Notes: a model not told the origin generated them from the letters alone. 64,000 bases of DNA from Rubrivivax albus (GCF_004016515.1 NZ_SACT01000008.1:124001-188000); one strand, 5' to 3'; positions 9,497 through 18,515 are shown, counted from the first letter of the stretch. Made by a program: numbers and translations.

Positions 9497-10435
9497 ATGG
9501 AACTGAAGTGGCTGGACGACTACATCGCGCTGATCGACACCGGCAGCTTCTCGGCCGCTGCGCAGCGTCGGCACGTGTCGCAGCCGGCCTTCTCGCGCCG
9601 TATCCAGATGCTCGAGGCCTGGCTCGGCGTGACGCTGATCGACCGCAGCCGCAAGCCGCTGCGCATGACGCCGCTGGCTGCGGAGCACCAGCGTGCCTTC
9701 CGCAGCCTGGTGGCGCGCATCTACGAGTTCCGCGCCACGCTCAACGCCGCGGCGGTGGACGGCACCGGCATCACCATCGCCGCACAGCACACGCTGGCGG
9801 CGGCCTACGTGCCCGGTGTGCTGGCCCGGCTGCAGAGCCTGAACCCCGGCCAGCGCTACCGCATCCGATCCGAGAACCGCACCGACAGCGTGGCCATGCT
9901 GATGCGCGGCCAAGCCGAGATCCTGATCACCTACGAGACCGCGCAGACGCCCTGCGGCATCCCGGCGGCCCTAGCCCGGCGCGAAGTGCTTGGCAGGGAC
10001 GAACTCGTGCTGGTCGCCAACCCGGGTCTGCACGACAGCCTGAGCCGCGCCGTCGCCGCCAGCGCGGTGCCGATGCTGTGCTTCCCGCCGGAGAGCTTCT
10101 TCGGCCAGGTCGTGCGCGCCGACGCGATGCCCGAGCTGATGCGGCAGCGCCCGGTGGTGGTGCGCTGCGTCAGCGAGTTCGCGATGGGCCTGCGGGAGCT
10201 GGCGCTGATCGGCCAGGGCGCGGCCTGGCTGCCGGCGTCGCTGATCCACGACGACCTGCGGCACAGGCGGCTGCTGCCGCTGCCCGCGCTGGGGCAGTCG
10301 GTGGCCATGGACATCGTCGCCTACCTGGCCACGCCGGAAGGCCTGGACCGGGCCGACCTGGAAGCGCGGCTGCAGGCGCTGCGTGCGGCGGGTGCCGCAC
10401 GCAGCCCACGCCGTCCGCGGCGCGGCGGGCTCTGA
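9497..10435 (+). CDS. LysR-family transcriptional regulator
   Basis: 312 residues. The N-terminal helix-turn-helix is clear (WLDDYIALIDTGSFSAAAQ, HVSQPAFSRRIQMLEAWLG), followed by a substrate-binding domain. It lies 49 nt downstream of the alpha/beta hydrolase in the same orientation and is probably the dedicated regulator of the 4805-9447 operon (inference from position). The C-terminus is basic and low complexity (SPRRPRRGGL). LysR regulators bind T-N11-A-type sites; no site is assigned here. Confidence 0.87.
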   Translation: MELKWLDDYIALIDTGSFSAAAQRRHVSQPAFSRRIQMLEAWLGVTLIDRSRKPLRMTPLAAEHQRAFRSLVARIYEFRATLNAAAVDGTGITIAAQHTLAAAYVPGVLARLQSLNPGQRYRIRSENRTDSVAMLMRGQAEILITYETAQTPCGIPAALARREVLGRDELVLVANPGLHDSLSRAVAASAVPMLCFPPESFFGQVVRADAMPELMRQRPVVVRCVSEFAMGLRELALIGQGAAWLPASLIHDDLRHRRLLPLPALGQSVAMDIVAYLATPEGLDRADLEARLQALRAAGAARSPRRPRRGGL

Positions 10436-10462
10436 GGCCAGTACCGGCGGCCCGCCCCGGGC

Positions 10463-10933
10463 TCAACCGTCGCTGCCGCCGCCGTCGCGGGCGCGGATGC
10501 GCGCGTGCTGCAGCGCTGCCTGCGGCACGTGCAGCAGGTCGGCGATGCGCCACATCACGTGCCGCTCGTGCGCATCCAGCGTGCCGTCGGCATAGGCCAC
10601 CTCCCACATCAGCTCGACCATGCGCAGCTTGCGCGCCATGTCGAAGTGGCGGTTGATGCGGTCGGTGAAGGCGAACAGGTCGGTGGCCTGGCGCGCCGTG
10701 GCCTCGGCCAGTTCGGCCAGGCGCGCCGCCTCGTCAGCGGCCAGCCCGAACTTCTCGCGCAGCGCGGCCAGCACCTTGGCGCGTTCGGCATCGTGGAAGG
10801 CCGGGTCGGCCCGCATCACCTCCACCAGCATCACGGCCGTGGCCAGCTGCAGCGCGTGGTCTTCGGACGCCGGGTCGGCGCCGGGCGCCGGTGGCAGCAG
10901 GCTGTCGAACAGGTCCTTCAACGACTTGAGCAT
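10463..10933 (-). CDS. TerB-like tellurite-resistance-family protein
   Basis: 156 residues, all-helical and acidic. It has two related halves: ATAVMLVEVMRADPAFHDAERAKV and MVELMWEVAYADGTLDAHERHVMWRIADLL. The acidic E-x-D/ADG patterns are typical of TerB-type domains. The function of such stand-alone proteins is not established; tellurite resistance itself is not implied. The gene converges with the LysR gene at 10435 and diverges from the gene at 10978. Confidence 0.75.
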   Translation of the reverse strand: MLKSLKDLFDSLLPPAPGADPASEDHALQLATAVMLVEVMRADPAFHDAERAKVLAALREKFGLAADEAARLAELAEATARQATDLFAFTDRINRHFDMARKLRMVELMWEVAYADGTLDAHERHVMWRIADLLHVPQAALQHARIRARDGGGSDG

Positions 10934-10977
10934 GCGGCCATGATGGCACGGCGGGCACGGGTAGACTTCCGCCCTCG

Positions 10978-11763
10978 ATGGACACCCCCGTCAGCATCCT
11001 GTGCATGAAATGGGGCTCGATGTACGGGCCCGAGTACGTGAACCACCTGCGCGAAGGGGTGTCGCGTCATCTGAAGCGTCCGCACCGCTTCGTCTGCTTC
11101 ACCGACGACGCCACCGGCCTGCGTGCCGACGTGGAGGTGCGCCCGCTGCCCGAACTGGGCCTGCCGCCCGGGCATGGCGACAAGCGCTGGCAGAAGCTGG
11201 CGCTGTTCCGCCGCGACCTGGCCGACGTGACCGGCACCGCGCTGTTCCTGGACCTGGACCTGGTGATCGTCGACGACCTCGAGCCCTTCTTCGCGCTGCC
11301 GGGCGACTTCTTCATCATCCGCGACGACGACCTGTTCCGCCCCAAGCCGCTGCGCAGGCTCAAGGACGCCGAGCGCGACCGTTTCCTGGCCACCGTGGGC
11401 AACAGCTCGGTGTTCCGCTACACCGTCGGCGCGCACGCCTACATCCTCGACGCCTTCGTCGCCGACCCGGCCGCGGCCACCGCGCGCTACCGCCTGTCGC
11501 AGCAGTTCCAGAGCGCGCAGCTGGCGGCTCATGACCACCTGCACTACTGGCCGCGAGAGTGGTGCGTGAGCTTCAAGAACCAGTGCGTGCCGCGCGGGCT
11601 GAGGAGCTTCACCGCCGACCCGGCGTTGCCACCGGGCGCGCGCATCGTGGTCTTCGCCGGCAACCCGAAGATGAGCGAGGTGCTGGCCGGTGGCGGGCAG
11701 AAGTGGTACCGCCGCATCGGCAACGTCGACTGGCTGCGCGCGGCCTGGAAAGGAAACGCCTGA
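10978..11763 (+). CDS. Glycosyltransferase-like protein
   Basis: 261 residues. The start MDTPVSILCMKWGSMYGPEY resembles nucleotide-binding strands of small bacterial glycosyltransferases, and FLDLDLVIVDDLEPFF contains a D-x-D-type motif as in GT-A/GT8-like enzymes. No signal or membrane segment is evident. It is the first of four consecutive rightward genes that look like a polysaccharide or surface-glycan modification set. A TAGACT at 10962-10967 sits 10 nt before the ATG, leaving little or no leader. The specific sugar donor is unknown. Confidence 0.65.
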   Translation: MDTPVSILCMKWGSMYGPEYVNHLREGVSRHLKRPHRFVCFTDDATGLRADVEVRPLPELGLPPGHGDKRWQKLALFRRDLADVTGTALFLDLDLVIVDDLEPFFALPGDFFIIRDDDLFRPKPLRRLKDAERDRFLATVGNSSVFRYTVGAHAYILDAFVADPAAATARYRLSQQFQSAQLAAHDHLHYWPREWCVSFKNQCVPRGLRSFTADPALPPGARIVVFAGNPKMSEVLAGGGQKWYRRIGNVDWLRAAWKGNA

Positions 11764-12617
11764 TGGGCCGCCCACGCGCTCCCGTGCCGGAATTCGACGA
11801 CCAGCGCCCCTGGGGCGCGTACCCGCCATCGGCTGGCATCGCAGCCGCGCTGGCGCTGTCGCACCGCATGCCGGCGGCGCTGTCGGCCTTGACCAAGCTG
11901 CTGCGCCGGCCGGTGAAATACGGCTGGGCCACGCCGCTGGACCTGGAGGTCTGGGGCCTGAAGCTGCGCCTGCTGCCGCGCGGCAACATGTCGGAGCAGA
12001 AGCTCTACACCAGCCCCAAGCTGTTCGACCGCGACGAGTTCGCGCTGCTGGCGCAGCGGCTGAAACCCGGCGGCGTATTCGTCGACGTGGGTGCCAACGC
12101 CGGCATCTACAGCTTCTGGGCCCACCGCTGCATGCAGGGCCAGGGCCGCATCGTCGCTGTGGAGCCCGACCCCGAGATGCGCCGGCGGCTGAGCTTCAAC
12201 CTGCACAGCAACGGCATCACCGCCGTCGACCTCTGCCCGGTGGCGCTGAGCGACCACGAGGGCACCGCCGAGCTGCAGGTCAACCCGCGCCAGCGCGGCC
12301 AGAACACGCTGGACCTGGGCGAGGCGCAGCGCGCCGGCGGCGCACGCGAAAGTCTCACCGTGCCGCTGACCACGCTGCTGGCGCTGCTGCAGTGCAAGGG
12401 CGTCGCCAAGGTCGACGTGCTGAAGATCGACATCGAAGGCCACGAGCCGCCGGTGCTGCGCCACTTCCTGACCCATGCGCCGGAGTCGATGTGGCCCGGC
12501 GCGGTGATCAGCGAGTTCAAGGACCAGACCGCGGCCGACATCCTGGGCCTGTTCGCCGAGCGCGGCTACCGCCGGCGCGAGACGACCAAGCTCAACTTCA
12601 TCCTCGAACGCGGCTGA
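11763..12617 (+). CDS. FkbM-family SAM-dependent methyltransferase
   Basis: 284 residues. SAM-binding motif I FVDVGANAGIYSFWAH at about residues 103-118, acidic loop VAVEPDPEMRRRL, and the FkbM signature VDVLKIDIEGHEPPVLRH. The ATG at 11763 shares one base with the stop of the preceding glycosyltransferase-like gene. FkbM-type enzymes O-methylate small molecules or sugars. Location between two glycosyltransferase genes suggests methylation of a glycan (inference). Confidence 0.88.
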   Translation: MGRPRAPVPEFDDQRPWGAYPPSAGIAAALALSHRMPAALSALTKLLRRPVKYGWATPLDLEVWGLKLRLLPRGNMSEQKLYTSPKLFDRDEFALLAQRLKPGGVFVDVGANAGIYSFWAHRCMQGQGRIVAVEPDPEMRRRLSFNLHSNGITAVDLCPVALSDHEGTAELQVNPRQRGQNTLDLGEAQRAGGARESLTVPLTTLLALLQCKGVAKVDVLKIDIEGHEPPVLRHFLTHAPESMWPGAVISEFKDQTAADILGLFAERGYRRRETTKLNFILERG

Positions 12618-12633
12618 GGCCGGCGATCCTCCG

Positions 12634-13506
12634 ATGAAGACCTCGGTCATCATCAGCACCTACAACTCCCCCACCTGGCTGGAGAAGACGCTGTGGGGCT
12701 TCTTCTGCCAGAGCCGGCAGGACTTCGAGCTGCTGATCGCCGACGACGGCTCGCGGCCGGAGACGCTGGAGCGGCTGCGTGTACTGGCGGCCCGTTCGCC
12801 CGTGCCGCTGGCGCATGTCTGGCAGCCCGACGACGGCTTCCAGAAGTGCCGCATCCTGAACAAGGCGCTGGCGGTGGCGCGCGGCGAGCGCATCCTGCTG
12901 ACCGACGGCGACTGCATCCCGCGCCGCGACTTCGTCGACGTGCACACGCGGCTCGCCGACCCCGGCTGCTTCCTCACCGGCACCTACTTCAAGCTGCCGA
13001 AGCACGTGGCCGACGCGATCACCGAGGCCGACGTGCAGCGCCAGGACGCCTTCCGCGCCGGCTGGCTGCTGCGCCAGGGCCTGCCGTTCACGAGCAAGCT
13101 GCTCAAGCTGGTGACCGGGCCGCCGGTGGACGAGTGGCTCAACCGCGTCACGCCAGCGCGGCCCACCTGGAACGGCCACAGCGCCTCCTGCCTGCGCACG
13201 CAGGCGATCCAGGTCAACGGCTTCAACGAGGACATGGCCTACGGCGGGCTGGACGTGGAATTCGGCCTGCGGCTCAACCACATCGGCGTGCGCACGCGGC
13301 ACATCCGCTACAACACCGTCACCATGCACCTGCACCACGGCCACGGCTACGTGACCCCGGGTATGCGCGAGGCCAGCGCCAAGGTCAAGGAGCGCACGCG
13401 CCACCAGAAGCTCACGCGCGCCGAGCGCGGGCTGGACCAGTGGCTGCAGCCCGACGGCCGCGTGACGCTCAAGCCCGACGACCGCGTCGAGTGGCTGCGC
13501 CGCTGA
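12634..13506 (+). CDS. Glycosyltransferase family 2
   Basis: 290 residues. GT2 start SVIISTYNSPTWLEKTL, nucleotide-binding IADDGSRPET, the D-x-D-type LLTDGDCIPRRDF that binds metal and donor sugar, and the acceptor-side GFNEDMAYGGLDVEFGLRL (galactosyltransferase-like C-terminal region). Soluble, no membrane helix. It follows the FkbM gene by 16 nt. Donor and acceptor are unknown. Confidence 0.9.
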   Translation: MKTSVIISTYNSPTWLEKTLWGFFCQSRQDFELLIADDGSRPETLERLRVLAARSPVPLAHVWQPDDGFQKCRILNKALAVARGERILLTDGDCIPRRDFVDVHTRLADPGCFLTGTYFKLPKHVADAITEADVQRQDAFRAGWLLRQGLPFTSKLLKLVTGPPVDEWLNRVTPARPTWNGHSASCLRTQAIQVNGFNEDMAYGGLDVEFGLRLNHIGVRTRHIRYNTVTMHLHHGHGYVTPGMREASAKVKERTRHQKLTRAERGLDQWLQPDGRVTLKPDDRVEWLRR

Positions 13507-15530
13507 ACGCCGGCACACCGCGCGGATGGCGCGCGGGCCTGACGGCGCTGGCCGCGCTGGTGCTGCTCAACACCCTGCTGAGCCTGCGCAACTGGTGGCC
13601 CACGCCCGGCGTGCTGCCCGACCTGCGCCTGAGCCCCGGGGCGGTGGCCGTCTGGTGCGCCGCGCTGCTCGTCGTGGCCTGGCGCGGCCGGCCGTCGCCG
13701 CGCGTGGTCACGCTGTTCGCGCTGGCCATCGCGCTGCTGGCCCTGGGCCGCTACGCCAACGTGACCGTGCCGACGCTGTTCGGACGGCCGGTGAACCTGT
13801 ACTGGGACGGGCTGCAGATCCCGCGCTTCCTGTGGGTGACGGCGCGCGACGCGCCGGCGTGGGCGGTGGCCAGCGTGATGCTGGCGGTGCTGGCCGGCCT
13901 GGCGCTGCTGTGGCGCGGCCTGCGCTGGCTGGCCGCCACGCTGCTGCAGCGGGCCGTGCCGATGGCGCTGCAACGGCGCTGGACGGCCCTGCCCACCGGC
14001 GTGGCCGTGCTGCTGGTGGCCCTGCACCTGGCCGGCGCCGTGCCGTCGTTCATCTGGCATGTGGTGACCGACCCCATCACGCCCACCTATGCGCGGCAGG
14101 CCCGCCTGCTGGCCACCGCGGTCCTGCCTGGCGCCGTGGCCGCCACGGTGCCGGCCTCGACGGCCCTGGCGCGGGCGATGACCGATCCGCCACGTGCCGT
14201 GGCCGGGCTGCGCGGGCGCGACGTGCAGCTGCTGTTCCTGGAGTCCTACGGCGCCATCGCCCACGAGCACCCGGCCATCGCGCCGGGCCTGGTGGCCCCG
14301 TTCGAGCGTCCGGCCGCGGACGTGCAGGCCGCGGGCTACCGGGTGGTGTCGGCGTACATCACCGCCGCCACCTTCGCCGGCGCGTCGGAGCTGTCGCACC
14401 TGAGCCTGCTGTCGGGCAGCGACCTGAGCAACCCGCTGCACCACGATCTGCTGCTGACCACCGGGTGGCCGACGCTGATGCACCTGTTCGCGCGGGCCGG
14501 CTACGAGACGTTCGGCCTCTACCCCGCCCTGACCTGGGACTGGGCCGAACGCAGCTTCTACGGTTTCGGCCAGTTCCTGGACGCGCGCGACCTCGGCTGG
14601 CGGGGCCCGCCACTGGGCTACTGGAAGGTGCCGGACCAGTTCTCGCTCGCGCGCTTCGAGCAGCTGCACCCGCCCGGCGAACGGCCACGGCTGCTGTTCT
14701 TCCCCACCATCACCTCGCACCTGCCCTTCGGCCCGGTGCCGCCCTGCGTGGTCAGCCGCGAACGGCTGCTGTCGCCCGACCCCTTCGGCGCCGCCGAGAA
14801 TCAACGCCTGCTCAACGCCCATGTCGACTGGCTGGACATGCGGCCCAACTACGTCGGCATGTTCGACTACACCACCTGTTGGCTGGGCCGGCACCTGCGT
14901 GACACCGCCGCGCGCGACGCAGTGCACGTGTGGGTGGGCGACCACCAGCCCGCGGCCAGTGTCAGCGGCGAAGGCGCCGACTGGGTGGTGCCGGTGCACG
15001 TGCTGGCGCGCGACGACGCCCTGCTCGACCGCCTGCAGGCCCTGGGCTTCCGGCCCGGGCTGGTGCCGCAGCGGCCGGCGCTGGGCGGCATGCACGACCT
15101 GACGACGCTGCTGCTGTCGGCCTTTGGAGACGGAGACACCCCCCATGAGCCTGGACCAGGCGACCCTGATCTTCGAGGGCCGCACCCACGCGCCCGAAGC
15201 CTTCTCGGCACTCTGGCGACGCAACGCCGCCGCGCTGCAGGCGCAGAGCGTGGGCGACGGCGACGTCGTCGCGCTGCTGATGCGCAACAGCGTGGAGGCC
15301 ATCGCCGCGATGGTGGCGGTGCGCCACCTCGGCGCCATCTGGTGCCCGATCAACTGGCACCTGAAGACCGACGAGGTGGCCTACGTGCTTGCCGCGTCGG
15401 GCGCACGCGTGCTGCTGGTGGACGCGCCGCTGCTGGCCGCCCTGCCCGGCCTGGACACCGCCGGCGCGCGGCCGTTCACGGTGCGTGGCGAAGTGCCCGG
15501 CGTGTCGGCCTGGGCGCCGCTGCGCGATGA
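13491..15530 (+). CDS. Membrane-bound sulfatase/phosphotransferase-like protein with run-on 3' end
   Basis: The N-terminal ~200 residues hold several membrane helices (for example LTALAALVLLNTLLSLR, VTLFALAIALLALGRYANV, VAVLLVALHLAGAVPSF). An alkaline-phosphatase/sulfatase-superfamily domain follows (VQLLFLESYGAIAHE, ASELSHLSLLSGSD, VWVGDHQP). This layout resembles periplasmic phosphoethanolamine/phosphoglycerol transferases. Start is uncertain: GTG 13491 overlaps the GT2 gene by 16 nt. The recognisable domain ends near 15130 (TLLLSAFG), but the frame has no stop until 15530, overlapping the ligase gene by 386 nt. Adding one C to the C6 run just before 15145 would give a natural ATGA stop, so a frameshift or sequence error is likely. 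Confidence 0.6.
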   Translation: MAAPLNAGTPRGWRAGLTALAALVLLNTLLSLRNWWPTPGVLPDLRLSPGAVAVWCAALLVVAWRGRPSPRVVTLFALAIALLALGRYANVTVPTLFGRPVNLYWDGLQIPRFLWVTARDAPAWAVASVMLAVLAGLALLWRGLRWLAATLLQRAVPMALQRRWTALPTGVAVLLVALHLAGAVPSFIWHVVTDPITPTYARQARLLATAVLPGAVAATVPASTALARAMTDPPRAVAGLRGRDVQLLFLESYGAIAHEHPAIAPGLVAPFERPAADVQAAGYRVVSAYITAATFAGASELSHLSLLSGSDLSNPLHHDLLLTTGWPTLMHLFARAGYETFGLYPALTWDWAERSFYGFGQFLDARDLGWRGPPLGYWKVPDQFSLARFEQLHPPGERPRLLFFPTITSHLPFGPVPPCVVSRERLLSPDPFGAAENQRLLNAHVDWLDMRPNYVGMFDYTTCWLGRHLRDTAARDAVHVWVGDHQPAASVSGEGADWVVPVHVLARDDALLDRLQALGFRPGLVPQRPALGGMHDLTTLLLSAFGDGDTPHEPGPGDPDLRGPHPRARSLLGTLATQRRRAAGAERGRRRRRRAADAQQRGGHRRDGGGAPPRRHLVPDQLAPEDRRGGLRACRVGRTRAAGGRAAAGRPARPGHRRRAAVHGAWRSARRVGLGAAAR

Positions 15531-16635
15531 CGCCGCGCCGCTGACCGCGCCGCCGGCGCCACCGCGCGGCGCGATGTTCTTCACTTCCGGCACCACCGGC
15601 CGGCCCAAGGGCATCGTGCGCCAGCCGATGACGGCCGACCAGGCGGTGCGCCAGGCCGAGATGCGCCGCCTGGCCTACGGCACGGCGCCCGACATGCGTG
15701 CGCTGCTCTGCGCGCCCTGGTACCACAGCGCCCCATGCAACTACGCGCTGGGCATCGTGCAGGAAGGCGGCACGCTGGTGGTGGAGGACCGCTTCGACGC
15801 CGAGCGCACGCTGGCGCTGATCGAACAGCAGCGCCTCACCCACGCCTACCTGGTGCCGACGATGTACGTGCGCCTGCTGGCCCTGCCGGCCGAGGTGCGC
15901 ACGCGGTACGACCTGTCGTCGATGCGCTTCGTGTCGTCCACCGGCAGCCCCTGCCCGCCGGAGGTCAAGCGCCGCATGATCGAGTGGTGGGGCCCCGTGA
16001 TCCACGAGTGCTACGGCGCCAGCGAACTGGGCTACATGACGCTGCTCACCTCCGAGCAGGCGCTGCGCAAACCGGGTTCCGCCGGCATGCCGTTGCCCGA
16101 CGTGACGCTGAAGATCCTGGACGACGAGGGCCGCGAACTGCCGCGCGGCACGCCGGGCCTGATCTGGATCGACCAGCCGGCCACGCCCGACTTCAGCTAC
16201 GCCGGCAACGCCCAGGCACGGGCCGCGATGGCGCGCGGCGACCTCAAGACCATGGGCGACGTCGGCTACCTGGACGACGACGGCTTCCTGTTCATCGTCG
16301 ACCGGGCGGCCGACATGGTGATCAGCGGCGGCGTCAACATCTACCCGGTGGAGGTGGAACTGCTGCTGCAGACCCTGCCCGGCGTGGCCGACTGCGCTGT
16401 GTTCGGCATCCCCGACGACGAGTTCGGCGAGGCACTGGCGGCGGCGGTGCAGCCCGCGCCGGACGCGGACCTCTCACCCGACGCCATCCGGGCCTGGCTG
16501 CACGACCGCATCGCCGGCTACAAGGTGCCGCGCGTGGTGACGCTGCACGACGCGCTGCCGCGCGAGGACACCGGCAAGATCTTCAAGCGCAGGCTGCGCG
16601 AGCCCTACTGGACCGGGCGCAGCCGGCGCGTCTAG
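15145..16635 (+). CDS. AMP-dependent acyl-CoA synthetase/ligase
   Basis: 496 residues of the adenylate-forming superfamily. P-loop MFFTSGTTGRPKGIVRQP, adenine/acyl-binding YGASELGYMTLL, the hinge GDLKTMGDVGYLDDDGFLFI with RAADMVISGGVNIYPVEVE, and the C-terminal catalytic lysine in LPREDTGKIFKRRLRE. The ATG at 15145 has GGAGA before it. It activates a carboxylic acid to an acyl-AMP and then acyl-CoA; the acid is unknown. It follows the sulfatase-like gene in the same direction, but its membership in that cluster is uncertain. Confidence 0.88.
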   Translation: MSLDQATLIFEGRTHAPEAFSALWRRNAAALQAQSVGDGDVVALLMRNSVEAIAAMVAVRHLGAIWCPINWHLKTDEVAYVLAASGARVLLVDAPLLAALPGLDTAGARPFTVRGEVPGVSAWAPLRDDAAPLTAPPAPPRGAMFFTSGTTGRPKGIVRQPMTADQAVRQAEMRRLAYGTAPDMRALLCAPWYHSAPCNYALGIVQEGGTLVVEDRFDAERTLALIEQQRLTHAYLVPTMYVRLLALPAEVRTRYDLSSMRFVSSTGSPCPPEVKRRMIEWWGPVIHECYGASELGYMTLLTSEQALRKPGSAGMPLPDVTLKILDDEGRELPRGTPGLIWIDQPATPDFSYAGNAQARAAMARGDLKTMGDVGYLDDDGFLFIVDRAADMVISGGVNIYPVEVELLLQTLPGVADCAVFGIPDDEFGEALAAAVQPAPDADLSPDAIRAWLHDRIAGYKVPRVVTLHDALPREDTGKIFKRRLREPYWTGRSRRV

Positions 16636-16648
16636 GTCAACCGCCCGT

Positions 16649-17515
16649 TCAGTCGAACAGGTCCGGCTCCGACCGGACCAGGTCGTTCCAGATCGTCTGG
16701 AAGTGCAGCCAGCCGATGTACTCGCTACCCACGTGCTCGCGGCTGTAGCGCGACTTCTCGGCCGGCACCAGCTTGGGCGAGACGCCGGTAGCGCGCACCA
16801 TCAGTTCCTGCTGGCAGCAGCGCTCCAGGGCGATGAACCAGAACGCCGCCGCCTCGATGCTGTGGCGGCTGGCGGTGAACAGGCCGTGGTTCTGGTGGAT
16901 GGCGGCCTTCACGCCGGTGAACCAGTCGGCCACCTTGGGGCCGGCGTCCTCCTCCACCGCCACCTGGCCGGCCTCGTCGTTGATGACCACGTGGTCCTCG
17001 AAGAAGGCGGCGGCGTCCTGCGAGATCGGCGCCAGCGGCTGGCCCAGCGCGGCGAAGGCGGTGCCGTAGGTGGTGTGCGCGTGGCACATGGCCAGGATGT
17101 CCGGGTGCGCCTCGTGCACCGCGGCGTGCAGCACGAAACCGGCGCGGTTGACGGCATGGTCGCCCTCGATCACCTTGCCCTTGTGGTCCACCAGGATCAG
17201 GTTGCTCACCTTGACCTGGCGGAAGTGCACGCACATCGGGTTGGTCCAGTACAGCTCGGGCCGCTCGGGGTCGCGGATCGTCAGGTGGCCGGCAAAGCCG
17301 TAGTCGAAGCCCTGGCGTGCAAAGGCGCGGCAGGCGCCCGCCAGGCGCTCCTTCAGGTACTGGCGCTCCTGCGTCACGTCGTCGAAGCGCGGGCGGCCGG
17401 GGAACATCAGGTCCGGCTGGGCGGGCTGGTAGATCGACTCGCGCGGCTCGGTGCGCGGGTCGAAGCGATGTTCCTTGCGGGCGGCGGCGGTGATCTGGTC
17501 GAGGATGGCGGACAT
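16649..17515 (-). CDS. Class II aldolase/adducin-family protein
   Basis: 288 residues. Metal-binding histidines are visible in MCHAHTTYGTAFAALG (H-x-H) and in AIHQNHGLFTASRH, plus GFAGHLTIRDPERPELYWTNP near the phosphate site. This is the pattern of class II aldolase/adducin proteins. Members are aldolases, epimerases, or decarboxylases of aromatic substrates; the substrate is unknown. It diverges from the LysR gene at 17634 across a short region with two palindromes, so that regulator probably controls it. Confidence 0.85.
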   Translation of the reverse strand: MSAILDQITAAARKEHRFDPRTEPRESIYQPAQPDLMFPGRPRFDDVTQERQYLKERLAGACRAFARQGFDYGFAGHLTIRDPERPELYWTNPMCVHFRQVKVSNLILVDHKGKVIEGDHAVNRAGFVLHAAVHEAHPDILAMCHAHTTYGTAFAALGQPLAPISQDAAAFFEDHVVINDEAGQVAVEEDAGPKVADWFTGVKAAIHQNHGLFTASRHSIEAAAFWFIALERCCQQELMVRATGVSPKLVPAEKSRYSREHVGSEYIGWLHFQTIWNDLVRSEPDLFD

Positions 17516-17633
17516 GGCGTGTGTCGGCTCGGGAGGGCACGGTGGAAGGCGGCATCGTCGCGCGCCGGCGTGGGTTTGACAACCGATCGATGCTCATGAA
17601 AACATGAGACAGATTCATCTTTCTGTCTCAATG
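17516..17633. promoter_or_regulatory. Divergent promoter/operator between class II aldolase gene and LysR gene
   Basis: Two overlapping inverted repeats are directly visible. CTCATG-aaaa-CATGAG lies at 17593-17608. TGAGACAGA at 17605-17613 pairs with TCTGTCTCA at 17622-17630, just before the ATGATG start of the LysR gene. A TTGACA at 17576-17581 could be a -35 box for the LysR gene. The layout fits autorepression by a LysR protein that also controls the aldolase gene (inference). Confidence 0.6.
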
Positions 17634-18515
17634 ATGAGGCGTCTTCCACCCCTGAACCGGCTGCGCACCTTCGAGGCCGCGGCCCGCCTGCAGAGCTTCG
17701 CGCGCGCGGCCGACGAGCTGGCGCTCACGGCCTCGGCGGTCAGCCACCAGATGCGCGACCTGGAGGCGCACTTCGCCTGCGCGCTGTTCACGCGCAGCCA
17801 CCGCCGCGTGACGCTGACGCCGCAGGGCCAGCGCCTGCACGACAGCCTGGCACACGCCTTCGATGCCCTGGAGGCCGCCTGCGCCGACGTGCAGCTGCCG
17901 GCGCAGGACGAGGTGCTGCAGGTGCACTGCGCGCCCAGCCTGGCGCTCAAGTGGCTGGGCCCCCGGCTGCGCGACTTCGTCGCCGCCCATCCCGGCGTGC
18001 ACGTGCGCCTTAGCACCGGGGCCGAGGTGCCCGACCTGGGCCTCTCGCGTGCGCTGGACCTGGCCATTGCCTACGGCGACGGCCGCGCCCGGGCCGGCAC
18101 CGAGGTGCAGGCGCTCGGCAGCGAGTCGATCGCGCCGTTGGTGGCCCCTGCCCTGGTGCCGCCGCGCGCCCGACCGGAACCCCTGGTGCAGCAGCTGCCG
18201 CTGATCGATTCCACGCTCAGCCCCATGAGCTGGACGCAGTGGTTCGAACGTCAGGGTTTGCCGGAACCGCGCGGGCCGCGCACCGCGTTCGACCGCGCCG
18301 CGCTGGCCATCGCCGCGGCGGTGGACGGCCTGGGCGTGGCGCTGGAGAGCACGCGGCTGGCGTCGCGCGAGCTCGCGCGGGGCGACCTGGTGGTGCTGGG
18401 GGCACGGCGCTTCGCCCCGGTGCAGGGGCCGGTGCACTACGTGCACCTGCGGCGAGGTGCGCTGCGCGCACCGCTGGGCGCCTTCGTCGCCTGGCTGCGC
18501 GCCGAGGCCGACTGA
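17634..18515 (+). CDS. LysR-family regulator (GcvA-like)
   Basis: 293 residues from ATG 17634 (17631 is an equal alternative). The N-terminus MRRLPPLNRLRTFEAAARLQ is that of GcvA-type LysR proteins, with helix-turn-helix SFARAADELALTASAVSHQM. The effector domain follows. The open frame begins at 17604, but that ATG lies inside the operator palindrome and is disfavoured. It diverges from the class II aldolase gene, its likely target. Confidence 0.86.
   Translation: MRRLPPLNRLRTFEAAARLQSFARAADELALTASAVSHQMRDLEAHFACALFTRSHRRVTLTPQGQRLHDSLAHAFDALEAACADVQLPAQDEVLQVHCAPSLALKWLGPRLRDFVAAHPGVHVRLSTGAEVPDLGLSRALDLAIAYGDGRARAGTEVQALGSESIAPLVAPALVPPRARPEPLVQQLPLIDSTLSPMSWTQWFERQGLPEPRGPRTAFDRAALAIAAAVDGLGVALESTRLASRELARGDLVVLGARRFAPVQGPVHYVHLRRGALRAPLGAFVAWLRAEAD

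Noticed and set aside
10463..10933. Tellurite resistance determinant
   Set aside because: Only a TerB-like fold is visible; no terACDEZ genes accompany it, so a resistance function is unsupported.
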